From NCBI GenBank assembly GCA_030562195.1, contig JAUJPP010000005.1, positions 25,283,106 to 25,347,105 of the forward strand: 64,000 nt of DNA, given 5' to 3'. The DNA is from Nipponacmea schrenckii. Its lineage: Eukaryota > Mollusca > Gastropoda > Lottiidae. Both the position numbers and the translations under genes were made by a program. Under the pieces are notes generated by a model that saw only the letters and a list, made by a program, of their open reading frames with translations, ran no database searches and was not told the origin of the DNA. Below, in pieces: positions 12,601 to 23,875 of this stretch (position 1 is the first letter of the stretch; every line of letters starts with the position of its first letter).

Positions 12601-15600
12601 CAGCAAAGTGTTCCGCCAATAATGGCATTTAATATGGGTTCTCTTGGTTTTCTTACTCCATTCCAATTTATTGATTTCAAAGAAGAAATTGATAGAGTTT
12701 TATCAGGTAAATTATGAAATTTGCTGATTCATTCCTTCTTTTCCATCTCTTTTTATCTTCCTTTCCACCTCTTTTTATCCTCCTTTTCACCTCTTTTTAT
12801 CCTTTTTCCACCTCTTTTTATCCTCCTTTCCACCTCTTTTTATCCTCCTTTCCACCTCTTTTTATCCTCCTTTTCCACCTCTTTTTATCCTTTTCCACCT
12901 CTTTTTATCCTCCTTTTCACCTCTTTTTATCCTTTTTCCACCTCTTTTTATCCTCCTTTCCACCTCTTTTTATCCTCCTTTTCCACCTCTTTTTTTCCCC
13001 CTTTTCCACCTCTTTTTATCCTCCTTTTCACCTCTTTTTTATATTCCTCCCTTCCACCTCTGTTTTCTCCCCTTACTTCTTCTTACCCTCTTGTTCCTTT
13101 TCCCCCATCAACTTCTCTTCCTTTTTCCAACTCCTCTTCACCTTTCCTTCTCCTTTCTTTTCCTCTGACTTTCATTCTCCTATTCACCTCCTTTTCACCT
13201 ACGTTTTCCTCCCTTTCTTCTTTTTCCCCTTCTTCCTCTCTCCTTTCCTTCAATCTTCCACCTTTTCTCTCTTCCTTTTTTCCTAATCCTCTGCTAATCT
13301 TTCCTTCTTCCCTCCTGCTTTTTCCTTTTCCCCATCTTATTTTCCTACCTAACCAATTTCCTTCTCCATTCTCCTCCCATTTTTCTTCATACAATTCTAT
13401 CTCAATCCTCATCAGTGCCACCCCTGAAGTGTGTAATGTAATAATTAGCATTAATTAGATATAAACTTTATTTTTAGGAGGCGCTTCTCTATTGTTAAGA
13501 TATAGATTGAAATGTGTTATTAGTAATCAAAACTCAGAAGTGAACAAAATACGTCATGTTAAAAATATAGATAAAGAAATTATAAAAACTGATGAAAACC
13601 ATAATAAACATATACTGGTAAGTAAGAAATTATTTGTGAATTGGTGCAGTTAAAATGCACAAAATACAGAATAGAAAAGGAATAATTATAGCTTCTATAT
13701 TGCATGTCATTTTGTTTAAATATAAGATCAGTATGGCTACCAATTGAAGAACGGAATTTTAACTCATTGACCAGAATAAAAGCTCACACTTGAAAAAACT
13801 TACTGAATTGGATTTTATAATGAAGAAGATTTGAACCCTTGACACAATTGTCTGGGGGATGACTTGTCAACTCGCTGTCCCAAAGAATAATGTCTTAGTG
13901 GTAATCAGGTAGAATTATCTATTTTATTCTAGGTTTTAAATGAAATTGTGATAGATAGAGGACCATCTCCATATTTATGTAATGTAGATTTGTATATAGA
14001 AGGAAGATTAGTAACCTCTGTGCAAGGCGATGGTAGGTCATTTCATTATTTAGCTAACTGGGCCTCTATGTATGACAAGTCAAGAAAGTAATCTTTGAAA
14101 TGTTCAAGCTGTAGGATGTTGCACTTTGCTGTAAAATATGATCAATTTAAGGGAGATAATCTGATGTAAATTGCCTTCACAATTGCTAGAAATGTAGAAA
14201 AATCACATGTTTTCTTCAAATATACATGCATCTCAAACAAGAAAATTCACTTTTATTGTTTTTCCAAGCTTATCTTCTTACGGTAAATGGGAGTATCTGA
14301 AATTTAACTTCTTGTTGATATAGTCTTTGATACCCAGACCTCTTTCATCGCTGTGCATAAACAGGATGATAAGGTCTATTGAGATGTTATTAATAGATGA
14401 AAAGCTACTCATCTTTTTTAAACTTGTATTGATATTGAAACACATACCAAAGAAAGCCATCCCAGAGGGGAAACTCATAACAAGAACTACTGCTTTAAAG
14501 GTTCATTTCAATATGTTCAGTCTGATTTGTAAAAGAAATGATATTTTATTTCAAGGTTTAATAATATCAACACCTACTGGTAGTACGGCCTATGCTGTAG
14601 CTGCTGGTGCTTCCATGATACATCCTAATGTACCTTGTATATTAATTACACCAATATGTCCTCATTCCTTATCATTTCGACCAATTGTAGTACCAGCTGG
14701 TGTCGAAATAAAGGTAGGTATTTCAAGAATTTCAGTATTAAAGTTTGTTTTATTCTTCTCCTAATTCACCCATCTGTAAATTTTAACAGATTCTGAAGGC
14801 GTTTTTACAGTGCTGAATAAATGGTTGTTGCCTTTCTAAATATGCAATAATACCTGGTATAATAAGGAGACTGTCAATAGATTAAACAAATTCTTTTTAG
14901 AAAGCTAAATAGTGCCAAATATTGTTATTTTGGTTGTTTGAAATGAAAAGAAAATAATGTTTATTATAGTTAATGTTATCACCAGAAGCCAGAAGTACAA
15001 CATGGGTATCATTTGATGGTAGAAGTAGACATGAAATCAAACATGGTGATAGGTATGTAGAGTTGAGTGTAGATAGTTCATCCTTGTCCTTAGGTAGAAT
15101 AACTAGCAAGAGAAAATTTCACAGACTAAACTACTTAAACTACCTATAAGTAATTGGACTTTTTGTGTTTATGCTTTTAATTTTGGGAAGTAAATCTTGT
15201 GTTCTTTTATTAAACTTGTTGACATGAAACCATTGACAATAATAATTATATCAAAGACAACTAATAGGGAGCCTTTACTGTGTATGATCATGATATAAAC
15301 CACACCCATTCTTAACCTATTAACCTTGTAATTTGTATGCCCTTTTCAATAGTGTACATGGATATATAATGTAGTTGATGTATAATTTTCTTAAAATACA
15401 AATCAAGTGGGATTGTTGTATTCTTTCAATTACATTTATATGTACTAGATAGACATTGGATTTTACAATACTTTCCTTATTATCTATTTAACAGTGTTCG
15501 AATAACTACAGCAACATATCCTATACCTTCTATCTGTGCCAAGGATCAAATTAATGACTGGTTTGATGGTTTAGCTGATTGTTTAAATTGGAATGTAAGA

Positions 15601-15681
15601 AAACAACAAAAAAGTCTTTCATCTCTATCAACAACTCCAAGTTTAAGTAGTCTGCTGTCAGAAGGGGATGTAAATACTTAA
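652..15681 (+). CDS. NADK: NAD kinase, 5'-partial, ten exons in window
   Basis: NAD kinase phosphorylates NAD+ to NADP+ with ATP, normally in the cytosol. Exons are 652-732, 11606-11735, 12156-12261, 12413-12495, 12604-12706, 13478-13617, 13933-14032, 14556-14713, 14970-15052 and 15495-15681 (TAA). All introns are GT-AG and every phase joins, giving 389 residues plus stop. Exon 1 encodes KTRSLYG...FGPKALLEE, matching the conserved N-terminal RTRSLHG/FGPKA region of animal NADK. Exon 2 carries DPGSQKLSW. Exon 4 has the catalytic GGDGT loop. Exon 5 has SLGFLTPF. Exon 7 has [13 protein letters not shown]. Exons 7-8 together give [15 protein letters not shown], followed by [21 protein letters not shown]. 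Exon 9 has [16 protein letters not shown]. Upstream exons with the initiator ATG are outside the window. The polyadenylation site is not certain; AATAAA occurs near 19114. The assignment to cytosolic animal NADK is firm. Confidence 0.96.
2031..2660 (+). repeat. Tandem ~280-bp repeat, two copies plus a partial third
   Basis: The segment beginning 'aaactagaattgcttaca' at about 2031 is repeated at about 2311 with a few differences. Shared blocks include 'atttcgagagccttaaaat', 'aacggttaaa.atggcgaaaa' and 'gctgtatttaagtacactta'. A shorter third copy starts near 2556 ('gacaatatattgaatatta'). Copy 1 ends in 'gaatcgcaaaataaaaaat', an A-rich tail. The repeat lies in NADK intron 1 and has no ORF. Confidence 0.8.
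2660..3405 (+). repeat. Dispersed repeat with retroposon-like A-rich tail
   Basis: This region ends at 3375-3405 in 'aagaatcgcaaaaaaaataa' followed by a short (AAAAT)n run, the same tail seen at 2285-2310 in the adjacent repeat. It has several CCGGAAGT or reverse-complement sites (about 2930, 2970, 3250, 3265, 3290) and a 'tacgtaattacgtcatt' block. No coding potential is visible. A non-autonomous non-LTR retroposon is my inference from the tail; the 5' end is undefined. Confidence 0.45.
4155..4775. repeat. Dispersed duplicate of the 9228-9575 segment
   Basis: Bases 4155-4235 ('tctggctggctaacatagac' onward) and 4583-4775 ('cagtacaatataac...' to 'taacaattgagatg') match 9228-9300 and 9383-9572 in the same order and orientation, with few differences. 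About 260 extra bases separate the two blocks here. The copy lacks the coiled-coil coding segment that lies next to the other copy. It is intronic in NADK. Confidence 0.8.
4975..5438. mobile_element. TTAAAGGGATAATAG foldback MITE, copy 1
   Basis: The element opens with 'ttaaagggataataggcgtt' and closes with 'gtctattatccctttaa', which is the inverted terminus. A near-identical copy in the opposite orientation lies at 19150-19622; shorter relatives are at 10262-10422 and 41391-41729. There is no coding capacity. The ends look like a cut-and-paste MITE with TTAA or TA at the junctions. Superfamily is unassigned because the insertion duplication cannot be separated from the AT-rich ends by eye. 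Confidence 0.85.
5641..6005 (-). pseudogene. Frameshifted ORF remnant, probably retroelement-derived
   Basis: The - strand reads [18 protein letters not shown], then continues past DNKGYYPTY. After a frame change near 5820 the adjacent frame reads [14 protein letters not shown] and [13 protein letters not shown]. Together these give a complete-looking domain ending in an F-W-P segment, like nucleic-acid-binding domains in invertebrate retroelement proteins; this likeness is from memory and weak. In the first frame the ORF runs on to a stop at 5641. It lies in NADK intron 1 on the opposite strand, so it is not an NADK exon. Confidence 0.4.
6079..6240 (-). pseudogene. LINE-type reverse transcriptase C-terminal remnant
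   Basis: Reading - strand from 6240 gives VGHVRHIW, then [20 protein letters not shown] and a tail ending IHLFQRPTD and stop. The pattern W-N-x-L-P...SPS...F...K...LF is the usual end of Jockey/CR1-type reverse transcriptase ORFs. Only about 50 codons remain, and no RT catalytic motif is present. It is intronic to NADK, in antisense. Confidence 0.5.
6808..6890 (+). repeat. Left arm of ~80-bp inverted repeat flanking the Penelope-like fragment
   Basis: The arm starts 'cagtggtttcacccgtttt' and contains 'caaccgtggttgtttcaccc'. Its reverse complement recurs at 8659-8737. The outer 45 bases differ at very few positions; the inner part is looser. The outermost CAGTGG resembles hAT-type termini, but no matching 8-bp flank is present, so a DNA-transposon reading is unproven. 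Confidence 0.8.
7504..8640 (-). mobile_element. Penelope-like element fragment: RT motif plus GIY-YIG endonuclease
   Basis: On the - strand the frame opens near 8640 and reads [24 protein letters not shown] is the RT catalytic motif. It continues through [12 protein letters not shown], typical of the region after the RT active site. A cysteine cluster follows ([14 protein letters not shown]), then the GIY-YIG nuclease core [10 protein letters not shown]...[17 protein letters not shown]. The ORF runs undisturbed to a stop at 7504. RT fingers and most of the palm are missing, so the copy is 5'-truncated at about 8640, where an inverted repeat begins. RT then C-terminal GIY-YIG is the hallmark of canonical Penelope-like elements. 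The intact frame suggests a fairly young insertion. Confidence 0.9.
8659..8737 (+). repeat. Right arm of inverted repeat flanking the Penelope-like fragment
   Basis: It contains 'gggtgaaacaaccacggttg' and 'acgggtgaaaccactg', the reverse complement of 6808-6853 with few changes. It abuts the 5' truncation of the Penelope-like ORF on one side and a coiled-coil coding remnant on the other. The two arms enclose about 1.77 kb. Confidence 0.8.
8740..9228 (-). pseudogene. Two coiled-coil exon-like fragments, unrecognised gene
   Basis: On the - strand 9228-9030 encodes a charged heptad-type helix including [14 protein letters not shown] and [16 protein letters not shown]. 8950-8740 encodes [19 protein letters not shown] and [19 protein letters not shown]. 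The second piece is preceded by a possible acceptor (ggtttcag, about 8951). I see no donor that joins the pieces in phase, and the first frame hits a stop at 9025. The second runs into the inverted repeat at 8737. It looks like a partial copy of a coiled-coil gene carried into NADK intron 1 in antisense. I do not recognise the family. Confidence 0.45.
9228..9575. repeat. Second copy of the 4155-4775 dispersed segment
   Basis: The copy opens with 'tctggctggctaacatagac' and ends near 'aacaattgagatg'. It is shorter than the other copy because an internal segment of about 260 bases is absent. Homology between the copies stops at 9228, where the coiled-coil fragment begins on the other side. Confidence 0.8.
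9842..10115 (+). repeat. Degenerate AT-rich minisatellite, ~25-30-bp units
   Basis: About nine imperfect units share the core 'aaacaggataa' followed by 'attctctt'. The variant 'aggaaaggatttctcttgat' occurs twice (near 9983 and 10075), which suggests unit-level duplication. It lies in NADK intron 1 and is non-coding. Confidence 0.7.
10262..10422. mobile_element. TTAAAGGGATAATAG MITE, short internally deleted copy
   Basis: It begins 'ttaaagggataataggctt' and ends 'ggtatccctttaa'. The interior keeps 'tatatactgatg', a phrase shared with the copy at 41391-41729. At about 160 bp it is a deletion derivative of the ~465-bp form. Confidence 0.75.
10425..11605 (+). other. NADK intron 1, distal part, nothing further recognised
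   Basis: This AT-rich single-copy-looking stretch precedes the 11606 exon. No ORF, tandem array or RNA gene was recognised. It ends in the acceptor 'gatatctatttttag'. Confidence 0.6.
12714..13420 (+). repeat. Polypyrimidine minisatellite in an NADK intron, ~22-bp units
   Basis: About 14 clean copies of a 21-23-bp unit 'cctctttttatcctcctttc' fill 12745-13040 and decay into a pure C/T-rich tract to about 13400. The + strand is almost free of purines over roughly 650 bases. The tract lies wholly in the intron between exons 12604-12706 and 13478-13617, starting 8 bases after the donor. Open frames across it are artefacts of composition. Such tracts can form intramolecular triplexes. Confidence 0.93.
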
Positions 15682-16690
15682 TGTTGAGTTTTAGACATAA
15701 TATTAAAATATTCTGGTAACTACCATGACCTCATTTCCATCTTCAGGGACTTTCATGGTAAATGCCTTGATTTTAACTAGATATTTTTATATTATCTGTT
15801 ATTTTGGAATATTATATGCCGTTTCATTATGCCCAGATGTCAAAATCCTTTCAGTTATTGTCAACTATCAAAGAAGACAATTTGGAATGGGACCAGTCTT
15901 GAATATATTTACTGTTAATAACCTGACACTCAAAACTGGATATTAGAAGGAAATGCTCTGTATATTCTTCTAATATAGTATATAATTTATATACCTAGTA
16001 GTATAGATAATATAGAATTCTAGCTAACCTATCACTGCTTTCATTTGATCTCAAAACTTGTTCAACATAAGTAGCAAGATAGTCCAAGTTTTTGTACCTT
16101 TTAGCTGATAGATCTTGCCTTTGACATTTAAATATCTTCATTGTTACTCATATCATATTTCACACATCTGAAGAGCTTGTTCTAAAATTAGTAGATGTTT
16201 GTCTAAACTATATTGATTTTAAGTTCTGATTATTAAGGGGATTGTAAGGAGGTCTTTCTAACTTTTTTATGTGTATTTGGGACACTGATAGGATCAATTA
16301 GCATCATTCTCATTTTTCGGACGTCTGTGGCTCCTGCAATTCCATTAAAATTAAGTATTTGATGACATTATAAATCACAAAATTTGTCAATGAGTACATT
16401 GCATTATTGGTGTCATAGAATGCTTAACATTGTATAAATCAATGAATAATATTGTACAATGAGTAATTGCGTTTGTTGACATAATATCATTTTATTATTA
16501 TTGTCAATGGTTATTTGTCATTTTATCAATAGTTATGTTACATAGTTATTGTATATTTATTGTATATTTCATGGTTCACAATAATGGTGTCGACAATTTA
16601 CAGTATGAATTACTTTGAGTAATTGTGTCTTATGTCATATGTTGATTATTCTCAGTGAATGTATTTAGCTTTCGCTATAACTAAATGTGT
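15682..16690 (+). other. NADK 3' flank, probable 3' UTR
   Basis: No coding sequence is recognised. The stretch is AT-rich with many ATTGT and TTATT motifs. A clear polyadenylation point is not visible, so the limit of the 3' UTR is unknown. A 73-codon open frame at 15725-15946 has no family features. Confidence 0.5.
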
Positions 16691-16694
16691 AATT

Positions 16695-18095
16695 TTTATA
16701 CGCCCACACATAAATGTGGGCGTATATTGTAGTCGACCCTGTCTGTCTGTCTGTCTGTCCACAATTATTGTGAACACAATAGAGATGACATTTCTTGATG
16801 GATTTTGGCCACTTTTGGTGAGTGTTTCTGCTATAACCCAAGGAAGAAGCCTATTGAAAATCAAACCAATCGAAAAATATTCAATGAGTTATTGCCCTTG
16901 TTTTTGAAAATTTGTTGTGAACACGATTAAGAGTGTTTCTTGATGGATTTTGATGAAATTTGGTGTGATTGCTTGTTATTACTTAAGGATTAAGCCTATT
17001 GAAAATCAGACAAATCGAAAAATAATTTGATGAGTTATTGCCCTTGTTCTTGAGAGCACATTCATTTTGCGTTCAAAAATGTGTTGTGGACATGATAGAG
17101 AGATGGTTTCGGGATGGATTTTGACTAATTTCGGTGTGTGTGTGTTTGTACTGACCCAAGGATGAAGCCTATCGAAAATGAAACCAATCGAAAAATATTT
17201 ACTATGAGTTATTGCCCTTGTCCTAAAATTCCTTGTGAACACGATAGGGAACTGGGTTCTTGATGGAATTTGATGAAACTTGGTGTGAGTGTTTGTTATA
17301 ACTCGAGGATAGACCCTATTGAAAATCAGACTAATCAAAAAATATTTATTGAGTTATTGCCCTTGTTCTTTAAAACGTGTTCACTTTATCAGCCTCTGAT
17401 TCTTTGTAGACTTGATAGAGATCTGGTTTCTTGATAGATTTTGACAAAGCATGATTTGAGCCTTTTGAATTACCCAAAGAAGAAACCGATTGCAAATTTA
17501 GCTTACCGAAAAATATTTTACTTTGAGTTATTGACTTTGTCCAGAAATTGAATATGATAGGAAGTTGTGTTTTTGATGTGTTTTGATGAAAGTTAGTGTA
17601 TTTGTAACATCCTAAGGATGTACCCTATTGAAAGCAAACCGAACATACCTAATAGAGTTATTGTTCTTTAAAACGTGTTAAATTTATTGTTTACAAGACA
17701 GAGAGGGCTGGTTTCTTCATGAAATTTGACGAAACTCAGTATGAGCCTTTGATAAGACACACAAAGGATACTTTCAGTAAAGATTGTGCCTTATGGCCCT
17801 TGCTCAATTTTTTGTGAATGTTATTTTCTTTGTATGATATTGTGGTTTGCAAATATTGTGTATTCAATTTGTGTAGCTTCCCTTGAAAGAAAATGGAGGT
17901 CTTTGAAATAATGAGAGTAGTTGAGTAGGTTATATGTATTGATTTATGGGCCATTCTATCACATTTAAACTTCAACAAATCACCAAGTAAGCCCAGGCTT
18001 GAAATTTTATCAGATCACTTGTAAAATATTGCATTTACTGATACCTCTTGTCCACCACCTGAATAACTAAGGCTGCCAATGGTGGGCGTATTACG
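16695..18095 (-). mobile_element. Pearl/Helentron-like element, hairpin end first
   Basis: The left end is the hairpin 'tacgcccaca..tgtgggcgta' at about 16700-16726. A (GTCT)n microsatellite follows, then about eight degenerate ~160-bp monomers with 'gagttattgcccttg' and 'cttgatggattttga'. The right end 'tgccaatggtgggcgtatta' near 18075 is an eroded copy of the other terminus. Orientation is opposite to the copies at 37.9-40.8 kb and 50-58.7 kb. There is no coding capacity. Confidence 0.85.
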
Positions 18096-19149
18096 ATGGG
18101 CCATCGCTATTTTTAATAATGGTAAAAAGGGTATATTTAGTTGATGTTGAGTAATTTTATACCCTTTTATAGTGATATATTACTTCATTACTTTACATGT
18201 ATATAGCTTACTGTGGCTCTTCACTACCGTAGATTTCTTTCATAGCCAATTATATCTGCTACATATTCATAATGTTGAACTGGACTGGAACTATGTTTGA
18301 TCATATTTATAAGATATCTTCAGCTTGAAATATATAACTAAATATCAATTCTGATATATATGCTGTTTTTTCAAAGTTTTGAAACAGGCCATGATAATAT
18401 ACAATATTTATTATGATAAGTATTAATCACTTTGTTGAATTTGATATTTGTATATTCTTTCAAAAAATGTTTTTATTTTTATTATATAAGATACATTTTC
18501 TTGTTAATCCTATGTTTTATTTGTATATCTTTGAACCAGTTAATTACTATTTTATTTATTTAATCTCTTAATATATTTCATACTTTTTTAATAGTAATAA
18601 AAATAAAGTATATTTCCTGTTTATATATAGCAATAACTAATTTTTTTGCAATTGAACATAGATAAGGTTTGCATAAGACACTGCTCTGTATGCTACAGGA
18701 TAGGTAAAACACATTTTACAGAAACATATATGATGAAGAAGGATGTAGACTACTATGATACTGAAATGATAATTAAATTTTTAAGTTCTCCACATTATTA
18801 TTAACAACAAGTCGAGACACCACCTTTCAATACACACTTATTTACTGGAACAGTACAACAATTAAATTTTACTGAATAGTCTCCATTTTATAATGATATA
18901 TTAATTGATAGTATTTGTGGAAGAGATGCAACGACACTTCGTAGTATCACAAGACAGTGTGTCCTGTTGTAACATGTTGAGTCTTGATTTTGTGTATTAA
19001 TTCAAGAAGTAGGCCTACCTGCTGGGATTGAGGTATCTGTCTTTAATCAGATTACTTTATTATTAGAATTCTTTTTATATTTGTATTGTATGTACTCCTT
19101 TTAGAAAGGATGCAATAAATATTTTTTTGTAATTTGGTGTAATGAAATC
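18096..19149. other. Intergenic, nothing recognised
   Basis: AT-rich sequence with no ORF or repeat structure that I could support. AATAAA at about 19114, followed by a T-rich stretch, could be a distal polyadenylation signal for a + strand transcript, but this is speculative. Confidence 0.5.
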
Positions 19150-19622
19150 TTAAAGGGATAATAGGCGTTAGAATACACTCGTCCTATGGCTTATATTTGT
19201 ATTTCATATTGACTGTTATTTAAATAAGTATGCATCCCACACTTTACCAAATTTTAAAAAGCCACAATAGAAATATATTCGAAATTTTAAAAAAAAGTGA
19301 GCCAGCGACGATTCCATTCAGTTTGAGAATAAAAGCGTCTGGTAAATCAACGCTAAAACATCATTGTGGAATTCAACAGTAGGGGTCAAGGACGCGTGAA
19401 AACTCACATGTTAGAGTTACTTCCCTTTATATTTACACGATTTGAAAATCGCTTGATGGATGGCTCAAGCGTTTTATGAATAACTACTTTATTTTGGGGA
19501 TTTATCGGATTTTAGAGGGATTTTGATGTATAGGTAAGTCCACTGATGGATATATACTGTTATTGTCCAAATTTGAGTGAACTTAAAATTTTATGTTCGT
19601 TCTAATGCCTATTATCCCTTTA
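19150..19622. mobile_element. TTAAAGGGATAATAG foldback MITE, copy 2 (reverse orientation)
   Basis: This is the reverse-complement counterpart of 4975-5438 over the full length. It starts 'ttaaagggataataggcgtt' and ends 'gcctattatcccttta'. Shared internal landmarks include 'gtgagccagcgacgattcca' and 'cttgatggatggctcaagc'. The very few differences indicate recent activity of the family. Confidence 0.9.
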
Positions 19623-19819
19623 GAGAGAAGCTGACATGGATTTCAATATCACTTATAAGACACTTTTTAAATAAGCAATGACTCTCTTTTATCATTATCA
19701 ACATTTATTTAGCGATGATACAGGTTAATACCCTCAAAAATCACTTTTTTCCTGTCAACCCTGTATCGTGTGGTTATCAGTTGCTTGTAAAAAGATGCCA
19801 TATCTGTGTGGTATCCCGT

Positions 19820-20330
19820 TAAAATGGTAAAAGTCCACAAAAATGGTAACAAATTTTCGGTTAAATCAGTAACAACCTCGCTAAAACGGTAACAGATATT
19901 TTGGATAATAATAAAAAAAAAATTGTATAATTCTTTAATATATTTATCATAAATACCATAATACCATGTCATAAATTTCGTAATAATAATATTCTGTGGA
20001 TCTGTTAACATTTCTTGTGAAACACATAAAGAGGCTCGGTTTAACCTGATTTTAAGGAAATTTGGTTTAGTCTTGATTTATGAGATACTTATCAAGGTCA
20101 AATTAGACAATTGTTCGATGAACGGTTTTTGAATTATTTCCCTTGACTTATTGAAAACGCACCGTTTTTTTTGTGAACTGGATGGACATTGCATATATTT
20201 TATAGAGTAGGCTAACCTGAATAGTAATTTCATGAGTTTGTGAAAATTTTGAATTGCAATCCAACTGTGTACCCATAAATGAAAAATTTAAAGGTCCCTT
20301 TTATTGTTTCACCAACAGCCTGTCAAAGTG
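19820..20330 (+). repeat. Dispersed repeat, copy A (pair with 29835-30110)
   Basis: The block contains 'aaaacggtaacagatatttt', then 'aattctttaatatatttatc' and 'catttcttgtgaa.cacata', and continues into a degenerate pearl-like monomer ('cttattgaaaacgcacc'). The same order recurs at 29835-30110 in the same orientation. Confidence 0.75.
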
Positions 20331-20599
20331 GGCATCATCCACTATCATGTAGCCAAGTAAGTAAAAAGAAGATAACAATAAAAATATATACTTTTTATTT
20401 CATTAAACATATCATGACATATCTTTAAATGACAATTAGAAGTTGGTAGGACATTATATAACATCAAAATTACACTCTTATATATTATAACATAAATTAC
20501 ATCTATTTTAATAACTTTACTAGATATATTTTATACATCTTTATATATACCAGAGAAAGAATTTAAATCTCTGTATTTTCTTTAGTATCCCATCCAAAT

Positions 20600-23500
20600 A
20601 TTATAAAGTAACATTATGATAATGATGTATTATATTCTTAACTATCATATTACACAACTACATGTATATATTATAATCTCTAAAGTGACAATATATTATA
20701 TTCTTCACTATCATATTCCCCAACTAAATATTATAATCTTTAAAGAAACAATATATTATATTTTTCACTATCATATTCCCCAACTATATATTATAATCAT
20801 TAAAGAGACATTATATTTATTCTTCACTATCATATTCCCCAACTATATATTATAATCATTAAAGAGACAATATATTATATTCTTCACTATCATATTACCT
20901 AACTATATATTATAATCTTTAAAGTGACAATATATTATATTATATTCTTCACTATCATATTCCCCAACTATATATTATAATCATTGAAGAAACAATATAT
21001 TATATTTTTCACTATCATATTCCCCAACTATATATTTTAATCTTTAAAGAGACAATGTATTATATTCTTCACTATTATATTACCTAACTATATATTATAA
21101 TCTTATAAGAAACAATATATTATATTCTTAACTATCATATTACCTAAATAAATATGATAATCTTTAAAGAGACAATATATTATATTCTTCACTATTATAT
21201 TACCCAAATATATATTATAATCTTTAAAGAGACATTATATTATATTCTTCACTATCATATTACCTAACAATATATTATAATCTTTAAAGTGACAATATAT
21301 TATATTCTTCACTATTATATTCCCCAACTATATATTATAATCTTTAAAGTGACAATATATTATATTCTTCACTATCATATTACCTAACTATAGATTATAA
21401 TCTTTAAAGAGACAATATATTATATTATTCACTATTATATTCCCCAACTCTATATAATAATCTTTAAAGTGACAATATATTATATTCTTCACTATCATAT
21501 TACCTAACTATATATTATAATCTTTAAAGTGACAATATATTATATTCTTCACTATCATATTCCCCAAATAAATATTATAATCTTTAAAGAGACAATAAAT
21601 TATATTCTTCACTATCATATTCCCCAACTAAATATTATAATCTTGAAAGAGACAATATATTATATTCTTAACTATCATATTACCTAACTATATATTATAA
21701 TCTTTAAAGAGACAATATATTATATTCTTCACTATCATATTACCTAACTATATATTATAATCTTTAAAGTGACAATATATTATATTCTTCACTATTATAT
21801 TACCTAACTATATATTATAATCTTTAAAGTGACAATATATTATATTCTTCACTATCATATTACCTAACTATATATTATAATCTTTAAAGAGACAATATAT
21901 TATATTATTCACTATCATATTCACCAACTATATATTATAATCTTTAAAGAGACAATATATTATATTCTTAACTATCATACTACCCAACTAAATATTATAA
22001 TATTTAAAGATACAATATATTATATTCTTCATTATTATATTACCTAACAATATATTATAATCTTTAAAGAGACAATATATTATATTCTTCACTATTATAT
22101 TACCTAACTATATATTATAATCTTTAAAGAGACAATATATTATATTCTTTACTATCATATTCCCCAACTAAATATCATAATCTTTAAAGAGACAATATAT
22201 TATATTCTTCACTATCATATTACCAAATTATATATTATAATCTTTAAAGATACAATATATTTTATTCTTTACTATCATATTTCCCAACTAAATATTATAA
22301 TCTTTAAAGTGACAATATATTATGTTATTCACTATCATATTCCCCGAATAAATATAATAATCATTAAAGTGACAATATATTATATTCTTCACTATCATAT
22401 TCCCCAAATAAATATAATAATCATTAAAATGACAATATATTATATTCTTCACTATCATATTACCCAACTATATATTATAATCTTTAAAGTGACAATATAT
22501 TATATTCTTAACTATCATATTACCTAACTATATATTATAATCTTTAAAGTGACAATATATTATATTCTTCACTATTATATTCCCAACTATATATTATAAT
22601 CTTTAAAGGACAATATATTATATTTTCACTATCATATTACCCAACTATATATTATAATCATTTTAAAAAGACAATTATATTATATTCTTCACTATCATAT
22701 TCCCAACTATATATTATAATCATTAAAGAGACATATATTATATTCTTCACTATCATATTACCCAACTATATATTATAATCTTTAAAGAGACAATATATTA
22801 TATTCTTCACTATCATATTACCCAACTATATATTATAATCTTTAAAGTGACAATATATTATATTCTTCACTATCATATTACCCAACTATATATTATAATC
22901 TTAAAGGACAATATATTATATTCTTCACTATCATATTACCTAACTATAGATTATAATCTTTAAAGTGACAATATATTATATTCTTCACTATCATATTCCC
23001 CAACTTTTATATTATAATCATTAAATTGGCCATATATTATATTCTTCACTATCATATTACCCAACTATATACATGTATTATAATCTTTAAAGAGACATTA
23101 TATTATATTCTTCACTATTATATTACCTAACTATATATTATAATCTTTAAAGAGACATATATTATATTCTTAACTATCATATTACCCAACTATATATTAT
23201 AATCTTTAAAGTGACAATATATTATATTCTTCACTATCATATTACCTAACTATATATTATAATCTTTAAAGTGACAATATATTATATTCTTCACTATCAT
23301 ATTACCTAACTATATATTATAATCTTTAAGTGACAATATATTATATTCTTCACTATCATATTACCAACTATATATTATAATCTTTAAAGAGACAATATAT
23401 TATATTCTTCACTATCATATTACCCAACTATATATTATAATCTTTAAAGAGACAATATATTATATTCTTCACTATCATATTACCTAACTACATATTATAA

Positions 23501-23875
23501 TCTTTAAAGAGACAATATATTATATTCTTAACTATCATATTACCCAACTATATATTATAATCTTTAAAGAGACAATATATTATATTCTTCACTATCATAT
23601 TACCTAACAACATATTATAATCTTTAAAGTGACAATCTTCAATATCATTTTCCCCAAATAAATATTATAATTTTTAAAGAGACAATATATTATATTCTTT
23701 ACTATCATATTCCCCAACTAAATATTATAATCTTGAAAGTGATCATATATTATATTCTTCACTATTATATTACCTAACTATAGATTATAATCTTTAAAGA
23801 GACATATATTATATTCTTCACTATCATATTACCCAACTATATACATGTAATAATCTTTAAAGAGACATTATGTAT
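20600..23875. repeat. 60-bp AT-rich satellite, block 1 (~54 monomers)
   Basis: The monomer reads roughly 'tatattataatctttaaag' + 'tgacaatatattatattctt' + 'cactatcatattacctaact'. The register stays at 60 bp for long runs, for example lines starting 'tatattcttc' from 21061 to 22561. Variant positions are agaga/agtga, acctaac/ccccaac and atcat/attat. Some units carry 1-2-bp deletions after 22580. The 60-bp period keeps one frame open, so reading frames inside are not evidence of genes. Confidence 0.97.

Noticed and set aside
12714..13458. Two + strand frames of 190 and 245 codons and one - strand frame of 122 codons
   Set aside because: They are produced by the polypyrimidine minisatellite in an NADK intron and show only Ser/Phe/Pro/Leu (or Glu/Lys/Arg) repeats.
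14327..14764. 145-codon + strand frame as an independent gene
   Set aside because: Only its second part is coding; that is the NADK exon 14556-14713, and the first part is intron read-through.
20616..22527. Open frames in the 60-bp satellite
   Set aside because: The period is a multiple of three and the unit lacks stops in one frame; the peptide is Ile/Tyr/His low-complexity.
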